Positions 17,791 through 26,139 of a stretch of 64,000 bases of DNA are shown here, piece after piece. Under the pieces are notes generated by a model. That model was not told the origin of the DNA. It made no database searches and saw only the letters and a program-made list of their open reading frames with translations. A program made the position numbers and the translations under genes. Numbering within the stretch: the first letter of the stretch is position 1; every line of letters begins with the position of its first letter. The stretch spans positions 354,600 through 418,599 of the forward strand of contig PCBI01000015.1 in the NCBI GenBank assembly GCA_002730875.1, read 5' to 3'. The stretch comes from Spirochaetaceae bacterium (GTDB lineage: Bacteria; Spirochaetota; Leptospiria; Leptospirales; Leptonemataceae).

Positions 17791-19716
17791 ATGGAACACT
17801 CTACAGACAAACCACCTTCCCTCTTAAGCGACATACGAATCATCTTTGCCACCATTCTCACGGACCCAGGATCCTCATTGGCCTATGGGGCTGACGCTGT
17901 AATCGCAGTTACCATTGTCCTTTTTGCCACCAGCTTTGAAGCTGGAATGACCGCCACATTACTGGCCGGGGGCACAGTAATGACGGTGTATCTCATAGCT
18001 GTTCTCGCCTATAACAGCATGATTCGCCACCACACCCATCCGGTGCTGGGCGGTGGAGCCTTTGTATCTTCCCTTATCACTTCGCAGCATATTCGCAGGC
18101 ATCCGCGGCTAAAGGCATTCATCCATAACATGGGCAAGTTGGGTACAGCCAGCTTGCTGGCGGACTTTCCCGCCACCCAGGCGATCAGTCTAATTGCGGG
18201 GGTAGAAGCTCTACATTACATTATTCCCAGCACGGATCGGCTACAATGGGCTCTGATTCTGCTTGTACTTCTGTCGCTCATTCAGAGGTACGGTCTCGGA
18301 AACCTGGCCCGATTCATGATATGGCCGGTGCTGGCTTTCTATGCGTCCAATCTACTTATCAATGCGTACGGAATCTATACGATTCTGCAGGAAGGATGGA
18401 AGCCGCCGGTGGTAAGCGAGACTATCAAGGCCGCTCCGCTTTCCATGCTCATTCCCATAGTTCTCGCTTCGGTAGCCAATGGGGCCACGTTGATGACCGG
18501 TGTGGAGGTGGGCTACTCATCGGTAAACATCCCCTATCACAAGGGAAAGGCGATCCGACTCTCCATGTGGATTCTGTTCAGTCTGGTGCTTTGCACCTAC
18601 TTCATGCAATTGATTAACTTCATGGGTCTGGGGATCACCTATGATCGACTGATTCCGGTCCCTATAAACATCGCCGAAACGCTGGGTGGCGAATACCTGG
18701 CCCTGGGGTTCGGTATACTCACAGCCACAATGCTCCTTCTGGCGGCTCAAACGGCCCATACTGACTTTCCGCTGGAAATGTTACGCGCCGCCCGAAGCCG
18801 TTTCTTTCCGAGAGGCGTGGGCGATATGGCCTGGAAACGTACTCGACCTGCCTTCTTGCTGGGCGGACATGAAGGGGTCTATAACCCTCGAGCAACCATC
18901 GTTCTTGGAATCTTGAGCGCCATCATACTCTGGCTCTTCCCTTCCAGCCATGCCATCGAAGGTATGTATGGTCTGGCGGTTGTGGCGGCGATGAACATCG
19001 ACCTTACCAGCTATTTCCTGCGACAGGTACGAACCAAGAAGATCTCTGCTCTTACCGTAATTGCCCTGATTGTCATGCACGCCATGTTCTGGAACATTAC
19101 TTACAACAAGTTCTTCGAAGGCGCCTGGTTTATAGTGGTTCTGATGCTTCTTTATTTCATTGTGTTCCAGATATCGCAGGCTATCTATGAAATCTGGGAA
19201 GAGAAGCTGAAGGTCGTGCCCCTGGAACTGGGGCTGTGGTATCCGGCCTTTCAGAATCATCCTGTGAACCGGAAACATATTGTGCTGGTTTCCAAATTCC
19301 ATCCAGGGGTGGTGCATTTCCTGCGAAACTTTGTTCGTAGCGGACAGATGCCGTTAGTAGTTCATTTCCACAGCGATCCGGGTCAGGATGAGCCCCATGA
19401 GTTGCCGGACTGGTTTCTGAACGTTCCCGTTCCCCCGGACATGGATACAATCACTGCAATCAATCAGTTCATCAGAAAAGAAAAGCCCGACCGTGTGCAT
19501 TTAATTCCGCTCATGGTGCGAGGCATTGGTCCAATCCTGAACCTGTACTTTGGTAACTCTATCGAACGACTGAAGTATGCCATTTCAAGACATGCCGATC
19601 TACAGGTGGAATACAATCGGGAGCGGATTGTATTGCATCCTTCGGACATCCTCCTGCACATATTTCCCTTCCTGCCGGCCAAATGGTTCCGCGTACAGGA
19701 AAAGCTGCATGAGTAA
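17791..19716 (+). CDS. APC-superfamily permease with C-terminal cytosolic domain
   Basis: A 641-residue membrane protein. The N-terminal ~450 residues hold about twelve transmembrane helices of the amino acid/polyamine/cation (APC) type. The first unwound helix is recognisable as DPGSSLAYGADAV and further segments include VLASVANGATLMTGVEVGYS. Roughly 190 hydrophilic residues follow, containing HIVLVSKFHPGVVHFLRNF and PDRVHLIPLMV, reminiscent of a small alpha/beta regulatory domain. The general shape (APC core plus cytosolic tail) resembles amino-acid permeases and KimA-type potassium importers, which respond to c-di-AMP. A c-di-AMP cyclase is encoded elsewhere in this window, but the link is only suggestive. 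The substrate is unknown. Confidence 0.8.
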   Translation: MEHSTDKPPSLLSDIRIIFATILTDPGSSLAYGADAVIAVTIVLFATSFEAGMTATLLAGGTVMTVYLIAVLAYNSMIRHHTHPVLGGGAFVSSLITSQHIRRHPRLKAFIHNMGKLGTASLLADFPATQAISLIAGVEALHYIIPSTDRLQWALILLVLLSLIQRYGLGNLARFMIWPVLAFYASNLLINAYGIYTILQEGWKPPVVSETIKAAPLSMLIPIVLASVANGATLMTGVEVGYSSVNIPYHKGKAIRLSMWILFSLVLCTYFMQLINFMGLGITYDRLIPVPINIAETLGGEYLALGFGILTATMLLLAAQTAHTDFPLEMLRAARSRFFPRGVGDMAWKRTRPAFLLGGHEGVYNPRATIVLGILSAIILWLFPSSHAIEGMYGLAVVAAMNIDLTSYFLRQVRTKKISALTVIALIVMHAMFWNITYNKFFEGAWFIVVLMLLYFIVFQISQAIYEIWEEKLKVVPLELGLWYPAFQNHPVNRKHIVLVSKFHPGVVHFLRNFVRSGQMPLVVHFHSDPGQDEPHELPDWFLNVPVPPDMDTITAINQFIRKEKPDRVHLIPLMVRGIGPILNLYFGNSIERLKYAISRHADLQVEYNRERIVLHPSDILLHIFPFLPAKWFRVQEKLHE

Positions 19717-19992
19717 ATGAGTAGTCCGGGGGCGGCTGGATCCACTATTCTCAGGAATGCGAGCCCAAAAACATCAGTACAGATCTCCACACTCTTCGAC
19801 TATCGCTTTCCTGTTGGAATCCGTGGGCGACCGTCTGGCAGAAGGATGTGGACCTATTACTGGAAGCAACGGCTCACCGGCCGGGAACTGTGTAGCTTGT
19901 CCGGAAGACAGTGGCTACCGGGATCGGAACTGGCTTAGCCACCTAACAGGATCGCCGATCAACCTCCCCGCTACGATATTGTAGGAACGGTT

Positions 19993-21411
19993 ATGAAAGA
20001 AATACAGACCCTTGGACAATTAAAGAGCTCAAACTACAAGTTTAGACCCATAAAGGCGGAGATGGCCGAAAACCTGGGTCGCATTCTGAAATCTGGCGAT
20101 CCGGTGATTCCGGGCATACACGGATACGAAGACACGGTGATGCCTCAACTCTATCATGCCATACTCGCCGGACACAACATCGCCATCCTGGGCGAAAAGG
20201 GCCAGGCCAAGTCCAGGATTATGCGAAACCTGAATCATCTGCTGGACGACTATTTTCCGGCAATAGCAGGCACCGAGGTCCCGGAAAGCCCGTTCCGTCC
20301 CATCACACGCAAAGGCAAAGATATTGTGGCCGAGCGGGGCGACGATACGCCCATCCACTGGATTCCCCGAGAGGAGCGGTACGGCGAACGCCTTGCTCCC
20401 GGCTCCCGGATTGCCGATATCATAGGCGATCTGGATCCCGCTAAAGTGATGGAAGGCAAATCCATGGGCGCCGAAGAGGCCCTGCACTTTGGACTGCTAC
20501 CTAGAATGAACCACGGCATCTTTGCCATAAACGAACTGCCGGACCTGGACTACCTGGTGCAGGTGGCCATGTTCAATATTCTGGAAGAAGAGGATATTCA
20601 GATCCGCGGTCTACCCCTTAGAATCCCGCTGGATGTATTCGTATGCTTCACCGCCAATCCAGCGGATTATTCCCGTTCCGGAAAGATCATCACCCAGCTA
20701 AAGGACCGCATAGGCGCCGAAATTCGCACTCACTATCCCAAGACCCGTTCCGTGGGCCTGGAGATTACTCGCCAGGAGGCCGGAAACCCTGATATTGAAC
20801 CTGCTGTAGTTTTCCCCGATTTCATGGAAAATATTGTAGAGGAGATCACTTCGCAGGCCCGTCACCATCCCATGGTAAACCAGAAGTCAGGAGTCAGCGC
20901 GCGATTGAGTATTGCCAACTATGAAACCTGCGTTGCCTCGGCGCGACGACGGGCTCTGCTTCTACGGGAAGATCCGGGCATGGTGAGGCCTACGGATCTG
21001 GGCAACCTTTTCGCATCCAGCTCCGGAAAGATCGAACTGGATCCCTACCGGGATGAAGCGATTACAGAATATCAAGTAATAATGAAGATCATCGATCTGG
21101 CGATCAAAGAGGTATTTCTGGAGAACTTCCCGCCGGCAGAATATGATTCTACCTTCGAGGCGATCACAAAGCAGATCTATGCGGCCGGTCAGGTGGAGAT
21201 CAGCGATTCCATGCCAGCGGCCGCCTATCGTGAGCTCCTAGAAAAAGTCCCCGCTCTCTTTGATCTTCTGCGGGATAAGAAATGGGACCAGGATGATCAA
21301 ATGCTGGCTGTCGGAATGGAATTCATTTTCGAAGGATTAACCGTAACCGAAAAGATCAGCCGACGCCGCCTGGGCGAGATTTCCAGTTTCAAAAGTGTGG
21401 ATGTGTACTGA
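19993..21411 (+). CDS. MoxR-like AAA+ ATPase (magnesium-chelatase subunit I-like)
   Basis: A 472-residue AAA+ protein of the MoxR/ChlI group, whose members remodel partner proteins, usually with a von Willebrand A-domain partner. The Walker A is GEKGQAKS (residues 67-74, K73) and the Walker B-like segment is GIFAINELPDLD (E181). Sensor-type VFVCFTANPADYSRSG and SGVSARLSIANYE follow, then a helical lid and C-terminal domain. No VWA-domain gene is present in the window. It is separated by five bases from the 783-residue kinase/phosphatase fusion, so the two are an operon. It may act on, or be controlled by, that protein; this is inference from linkage. Confidence 0.85.
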   Translation: MKEIQTLGQLKSSNYKFRPIKAEMAENLGRILKSGDPVIPGIHGYEDTVMPQLYHAILAGHNIAILGEKGQAKSRIMRNLNHLLDDYFPAIAGTEVPESPFRPITRKGKDIVAERGDDTPIHWIPREERYGERLAPGSRIADIIGDLDPAKVMEGKSMGAEEALHFGLLPRMNHGIFAINELPDLDYLVQVAMFNILEEEDIQIRGLPLRIPLDVFVCFTANPADYSRSGKIITQLKDRIGAEIRTHYPKTRSVGLEITRQEAGNPDIEPAVVFPDFMENIVEEITSQARHHPMVNQKSGVSARLSIANYETCVASARRRALLLREDPGMVRPTDLGNLFASSSGKIELDPYRDEAITEYQVIMKIIDLAIKEVFLENFPPAEYDSTFEAITKQIYAAGQVEISDSMPAAAYRELLEKVPALFDLLRDKKWDQDDQMLAVGMEFIFEGLTVTEKISRRRLGEISSFKSVDVY

Positions 21412-21416
21412 AAGAA

Positions 21417-23768
21417 ATGAAGGGCTTACTGATTACACAATGTTTGCAGAATGACTTCGTGCAACCCCTGGAGCGCTTCGATCCATTGCCCAACCAGTTG
21501 CATGTTGGTTACGAAGAATCCCGGCGATTGCTTCTGGGACAACTGGAGGACGATCCCGTCCGTCTCATGATCGACTGGGCTTACGGTATTTCAGAAAACG
21601 ATCTTGAAATCATCCATATTCGGGACTGGCATAATCCGGAGGATTCTGCGCAGATAAACCATCTTAAGCAATTTGGCAGCCACTGCGTTCAGGATACCAT
21701 CGGAGCTCAATTTGTCTTCCAGGATCGCATGAAGGCGAACCGAAAGCATCACATACTGAACGCTACCGGCCTGAACGATTTCGAAGATACAAACATTGCA
21801 GGCATTCTGGACCAATACCGGGGTCAGAGTATCCGTGTGGGAATCATGGGCGTATGGACCGAGGCCAAGGTTTACTTTCTGGCCTATGAACTGGCCACTC
21901 GCTACCCGGAATTTCAGATTGCCATCTGTAGCGCGCTTTGCGCCAGTTCTTCACGGACGATGCATTTCTATGCCCTGGATCAGATAAAGAATATCCTGGG
22001 CCTGGAAATCATTAGCTCTCCGGCCTCTTTCGCCGAGTTTCTCACCGGAAGCGCTCCAGATTTAATTCCCGCAACTCATTCCAGGATAGATGAGTCGCGA
22101 TTGGTCTGGAAGGGCGATGCCAATGCCAGCGAAACCGACAAGCGATTGTTGCTCTACCTTTTCAGAAATAGCAAGCAAGTTGAACTGTCGGTTCTGGATG
22201 GCGGTTACTCGGGAGATCTGGTGCTGGGCGCCAGGGCCACGGATCAACTGGGCCACAGTCAGGTGCCTCTGGTAGCAAAGATCGGACCACGGGACATGAT
22301 TGCCAGGGAACGCTCCAGCTTTGAACGCATCCAGGAAGTACTGGGAAACAGCGCGCCGGCCATAGTGGATTCCTGCGAACTGGACGATCGAGGCGCCATT
22401 CTCTATAGATATGCCTCCATGCTCGAAGGGAATGTGCGCACGTTTCAGGATTTCTATGTAAGCGAATCCCCGAATCCGGATCAACCCCCTCCGCTTCTGG
22501 AAGAGGTATTCAACACCGTATTCGGAAAACAATTAGGCCGCCTGTACTCCGCCGGAGAACCAGAGACTCTCAATCTTCTGGAATACTATGATTTCTCCAG
22601 TCGGTATGCATCCGGCGTACGTAAGCGAGTGAATGCCATTTTGCCAGACAGCGAGCAAGATACTGTTACAGTGGCCGGCAAAACAGTAAAGAACCCCGCC
22701 ACATTCTATGAACGCGACCTGCTCCATCTAAAAGAGAATGCCTCCTCCCGAGCACAATCTTTTATCCACGGCGATTTGAATGGCCGTAACATTATCCTGG
22801 ATAGCCGCGACAATGTATGGCTCATCGATTTTTTTCATACGCATCGAGGTCATATTCTAAGAGACTTGATTAAACTGGAAAATGATCTACTATTCATTAT
22901 GACTCCGCTGGCCGACGAGTCAGATCTCAAGGACGCAGTACTCTTGAGCGAAATGCAAATCAATCATCCAGACCTGGGCATGGCCCCGGACCCTGAACTT
23001 GCCAGCCAATTCACCAGGCCTCAGTTCAAGAAGGCCTGGCGTGCGCTTTGCTCGCTGCGAAAGCTATACAGCCCCTTGATTGGTTCCGATCGCGATCCGT
23101 ACCAGTTCTTTGTTGCTTTTCTGCGCTACGCAGTTCATACACTGTCCTTCGATGAATGCAACGAATTTCAAAAACGATGGGCTCTGTATGCCAGTGGACT
23201 CCTAACACAGAAGATCGTAGATTCCATTGAAAACGCTCAGAAGCTCAGGTTGGACTCATTGGACCTGGCTGCACTGGAGCATAACCAGCCGCCCATCTAC
23301 ATCACTATTCTGCCAGGCCGAAAGGATCGATTAAGGGATCTGGACCGGGATCTAAAGACAATCAAGGAGCATGGCGTGGACTCGGTGATGTGCCTTGTTA
23401 CGCCCGATGAACTGGAATACTATGGCGTTAGTGAGCTTATTCCCGAGTATCAGAAATCCGGCCTGGAAACGCTTTCCTTTCCGATACTGGATCAGCATGC
23501 CCCTGGACAAAAAGGTTTGCTGGAGGCCCTTTCCTGGCTGGACCAGCAGCGAAGGAAAAATAGAACGGTCCTCATTCATTGCGTTGGTGGCCTTGGGCGA
23601 TCCGGCCTGGTGGCAGCGGCCTACCTGATGCAAAATGGCATGGATTTGCAGAGTTCGGTAGAGACCGTGCGACAGGCCCGCTCGGAAAGGGCCATTGAGA
23701 CCCGGGAGCAGATGGACTTCCTGGAACGCTTCTCAACAATGGTGGGCCAATCAGGAGCCGGCGTTTAG
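21417..23768 (+). CDS. Fusion: isochorismatase-like pseudo-hydrolase + kinase/APH-like domain + dual-specificity phosphatase
   Basis: A 783-residue three-part protein. Residues 1-~215 have the isochorismatase/cysteine-hydrolase fold (LLITQCLQNDFV, EIIHIRDWH, GSHCVQDTIGAQF, MGVWTEAKVYFLAYELA), but the catalytic Asp is replaced by Cys and the catalytic Cys by Lys, so it is probably inactive. Residues ~240-600 are a kinase/aminoglycoside-phosphotransferase-like domain with K288 in VAKIGPR, the catalytic loop HGDLNGRN (H451, D453, N456) and metal-binding D471 in LIDFF, all intact. Residues ~630-783 are a dual-specificity phosphatase with HCVGGLGRS (C722, R728) and the general acid D692. Opposing kinase and phosphatase sites in one chain are striking. 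Kinase-like domains of this sort have been described next to MoxR ATPases in predicted ternary conflict/signalling systems; I recall this from the literature and cannot check it. Confidence 0.82.
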   Translation: MKGLLITQCLQNDFVQPLERFDPLPNQLHVGYEESRRLLLGQLEDDPVRLMIDWAYGISENDLEIIHIRDWHNPEDSAQINHLKQFGSHCVQDTIGAQFVFQDRMKANRKHHILNATGLNDFEDTNIAGILDQYRGQSIRVGIMGVWTEAKVYFLAYELATRYPEFQIAICSALCASSSRTMHFYALDQIKNILGLEIISSPASFAEFLTGSAPDLIPATHSRIDESRLVWKGDANASETDKRLLLYLFRNSKQVELSVLDGGYSGDLVLGARATDQLGHSQVPLVAKIGPRDMIARERSSFERIQEVLGNSAPAIVDSCELDDRGAILYRYASMLEGNVRTFQDFYVSESPNPDQPPPLLEEVFNTVFGKQLGRLYSAGEPETLNLLEYYDFSSRYASGVRKRVNAILPDSEQDTVTVAGKTVKNPATFYERDLLHLKENASSRAQSFIHGDLNGRNIILDSRDNVWLIDFFHTHRGHILRDLIKLENDLLFIMTPLADESDLKDAVLLSEMQINHPDLGMAPDPELASQFTRPQFKKAWRALCSLRKLYSPLIGSDRDPYQFFVAFLRYAVHTLSFDECNEFQKRWALYASGLLTQKIVDSIENAQKLRLDSLDLAALEHNQPPIYITILPGRKDRLRDLDRDLKTIKEHGVDSVMCLVTPDELEYYGVSELIPEYQKSGLETLSFPILDQHAPGQKGLLEALSWLDQQRRKNRTVLIHCVGGLGRSGLVAAAYLMQNGMDLQSSVETVRQARSERAIETREQMDFLERFSTMVGQSGAGV

Positions 23769-23796
23769 AGATTCGGATTAGAAACCCGTAATTTGG

Positions 23797-23902
23797 GATA
23801 CGGACCTTTGCTCTTTTTGATAGGAGCTTTCGGTCTTCAGATAATGAATCTTGCTCTCTTGATGAGAGCTTTCGATTATTGGATAAGAGCCTTCGACTTA
23901 TA
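23797..23902. repeat. Degenerate 21-bp tandem repeat, five units
   Basis: Units beginning GATA/GATG start at 23797, 23819, 23840, 23861 and 23882; the spacing is 22, 21, 21 and 21 bases. The approximate consensus is GATANGAGCTTTCGNCTTNT. The array ends two bases before the start codon of the first ArsA-like gene and fills most of the gap after the fusion gene, so it covers the leader where a ribosome-binding site would be expected. No classical Shine-Dalgarno is seen. Confidence 0.75.
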
Positions 23903-23904
23903 GA

Positions 23905-24873
23905 ATGTCTGCAATTGATCAGAAACTGATTTTCGTAACCGGCAAAGGCGGCGTGGGCCGCACCACCGTGGCATCATCCCTGGGACTGGCCTTCTCGGAG
24001 GCCGGCGAAAATACCTTGATTGTCCAATGGTCCTTCAAGGATTTCATTTCCCCGCTCTGGAACCGTGAGCCCTGCGGACACAAACACGTTGAGATACAGA
24101 AAAACCTCAGCGTCATGAACTTTGATCCATCGGAAGCGATGAAAGAATACTTCGTGGATCATCTGAACATGAAGCTGCTATATACCCTGGTTCTACAAAA
24201 CAAACAGGTGCAGAAGCTTTTGCAGTCCGCACCCGGATTGGAAGAGCTCTTTTTTGTGGGCCGATTATTCTGGTTGTGCGAACTCGCTAAAGAGGAAGCC
24301 AACCTGGATTTTGACCGAATTATTGTGGATGCGCCGGCCACCGGACACGGGGCTGCGTTGTTCGGCATAGCCAAAACAATAAGTGCATTCGAAATCACCG
24401 GCCCGCTGGTGGATGAAACCCGTCGGGTAAGCGAATTGCTCTCCGATCCTACGCGCACCGCCATTTTGACCGTATCCCTTCCCGAGGAACTACCTGTGGA
24501 AGAAACCCTGGAAGCCCTACCCCGCTATCAGGAAGAACCGGGCCATATGCCCGTCGCTCTTATCATAAACAAAAGTGCACGTTTGAATGGTTCCAGTATT
24601 AATGAACCAGGTAACCCGGATTTCTTGTATCCGGCCGTGGAGTCCCAGGATCTAAAGGCCGAGCTTCGGGCTCTCCACTCGGATCTGCGACGTCGTTTTG
24701 ACATGGAGCACCGTCTGGAACGGGAAAGCACCGTGCCCGTGGTCTCGGTGCCCGATTTTATGATAGAGAATCCAACGCAGGAGCCCGCGTTGATAATCCG
24801 GCAGATGGCTACAACTCCCGCTTTTCGAAATCTGATTGGCCAGCCACAGGAAGCTACACAAGGTCAGCGATAG
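23905..24873 (+). CDS. ArsA/GET3-family ATPase, subunit 1 (P-loop Lys replaced by Arg)
   Basis: A 322-residue deviant-Walker ATPase related to ArsA and GET3, which use ATP-driven dimer opening and closing to move metalloids or tail-anchored proteins. The P-loop is GKGGVGRTT (residues 13-21). The signature Lys14 that reaches across the dimer is kept, but the ordinary P-loop Lys is Arg19. The switch/Walker B region is DRIIVDAPATGHGAAL, and no metalloid-binding Cys pair typical of ArsA is apparent. The next gene, six bases downstream, encodes a second ArsA-like protein with the opposite substitution, which points to an obligate heterodimer. No arsenic-resistance gene is nearby, so arsenite export is unlikely. 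Confidence 0.82.
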   Translation: MSAIDQKLIFVTGKGGVGRTTVASSLGLAFSEAGENTLIVQWSFKDFISPLWNREPCGHKHVEIQKNLSVMNFDPSEAMKEYFVDHLNMKLLYTLVLQNKQVQKLLQSAPGLEELFFVGRLFWLCELAKEEANLDFDRIIVDAPATGHGAALFGIAKTISAFEITGPLVDETRRVSELLSDPTRTAILTVSLPEELPVEETLEALPRYQEEPGHMPVALIINKSARLNGSSINEPGNPDFLYPAVESQDLKAELRALHSDLRRRFDMEHRLERESTVPVVSVPDFMIENPTQEPALIIRQMATTPAFRNLIGQPQEATQGQR

Positions 24874-24879
24874 CCGATA

Positions 24880-26055
24880 ATGCAAGAAAAGAGATCCTCA
24901 GAAAGCAACCCCCCTTCTAGCGCCGGGCAAGGCGGCAACTCCAATTCGCCCAACGCGGAATCCATGCCCCGTCCCAGGCTGGTAGTGTTTCTCGGCGCCG
25001 GCGGTGTTGGCAAGACCACTCTGAGCGCCTCCTATGCCGCTTACCTGGCCGAAAAGGGACTGAAAGTAGGACTGATAAGCATTGATCCGGCCAGGCGACT
25101 GCAATCCGCCTTCGGAGGAAGCGGGATAACCGAAGCCGGCAGCATTATCCATGAGTCTTCGTCGGGAGGTCATCTTCGGGGCTGCATGCTGGATCTTTCC
25201 AGTAGCCTGCGACGCTGGATTCGCGCCGAGGGTCTGGAGCAGGATCATGAAGACCGACTCTTTGCCCATCCGCTGTTTCGGACAGTTACCGAGAAGATTG
25301 CATCGGCCACAGAAACCCTGGCGCCGGTGCGTATGGCCGAATGGCTCGAGCAATACCCGGAAACCGATTATCTAATCATTGATACGGCGCCGGGAATCCA
25401 TGCCGTGGACTTCGTCATTCGCCCGGAACGACTGCTGGCATTTCTGGATAGCAAAATCCTGGAATGGCTACAATGGTTCGCCGGCAGCGGCGACGACGCT
25501 AACTGGTTTCAGAAGATGGTTCGCGGTGGTGCCAGAGGCATCCTTCAAGCTCTGGGTCGGATAGGCGGCGAAAACCTGATCCTTTCCCTGGGCGAGATGC
25601 TTCTGCTTCTGGACAAGGTCTTCTTTCGCATGGTAGGACGGCTGAACCTGGCCCGGGATTGGCTGGCTGATCCTGTGACCGAAATCTATACAGTGGCCGC
25701 ATTACGGGATGATGCCATTAGCGTTGCTCGAGAGCTTTCCCGTCTCATGACCGAAGAAGACATCAAGCCCGATGCGCTGCTTTTGAATCGAGCTCTGTCC
25801 TATGCCATGCTTACTCAGAAATCTTCCCTGGAAAACCTGGATGCAACCTCGGAAGAGCAACAGCTACTCAAGCAGTTTGTTATCAGCATGATCGAAAAGC
25901 AAGAGCAGATCCAGAAAAGCATTTCATCGGGTAAGGAATTTAAATCGGTGTTCACACTTCCGGTGATGTCCAATCTGGAAAACAAATCCGAGCTGCGCAT
26001 CCAGGATCTGAAGGATCTGGGCGAAGCACTGTACGTTCAGCTGGATCCGGTTTGA
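24880..26055 (+). CDS. ArsA/GET3-family ATPase, subunit 2 (signature Lys replaced by Ala)
   Basis: A 391-residue partner of the preceding protein. After a Ser/Asn/Gly-rich N-terminal tail the P-loop is GAGGVGKTT (residues 39-47). The ordinary Lys45 is present but the signature Lys is Ala40. ISIDPARRLQSAF (switch I) and LIIDTAPGIHAVDF (switch II) are typical of ArsA. The C-terminal half is helical and carries a probable membrane- or partner-binding groove region, then QSSLENLDATSEEQQLL. It is in the same operon as subunit 1. Paired ArsA-like genes of this sort occur in several deltaproteobacteria, where the function is unclear to me. Confidence 0.82.
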   Translation: MQEKRSSESNPPSSAGQGGNSNSPNAESMPRPRLVVFLGAGGVGKTTLSASYAAYLAEKGLKVGLISIDPARRLQSAFGGSGITEAGSIIHESSSGGHLRGCMLDLSSSLRRWIRAEGLEQDHEDRLFAHPLFRTVTEKIASATETLAPVRMAEWLEQYPETDYLIIDTAPGIHAVDFVIRPERLLAFLDSKILEWLQWFAGSGDDANWFQKMVRGGARGILQALGRIGGENLILSLGEMLLLLDKVFFRMVGRLNLARDWLADPVTEIYTVAALRDDAISVARELSRLMTEEDIKPDALLLNRALSYAMLTQKSSLENLDATSEEQQLLKQFVISMIEKQEQIQKSISSGKEFKSVFTLPVMSNLENKSELRIQDLKDLGEALYVQLDPV

Positions 26056-26139
26056 ATCCGGCGCGACACCGGGATCTTGCGTTGGCCTGACCCGTGAGTC
26101 CGGAGCTGGTCTGCCTGGGCTTGCCCGGTTCTGGTGCGC

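Noticed and set aside
19717..19992. Two short plus-strand frames (73 and 75 codons) in the gap before the MoxR-like gene
   Set aside because: They overlap each other in different frames, have no motif and no ribosome-binding site; the first begins one base after a stop by chance. The 276-base gap otherwise shows nothing.
23905..26055. Arsenite export (ars operon)
   Set aside because: No arsB, arsC, arsD or arsR nearby and no metalloid-binding Cys cluster, so the ArsA-like pair is not called arsenic resistance.
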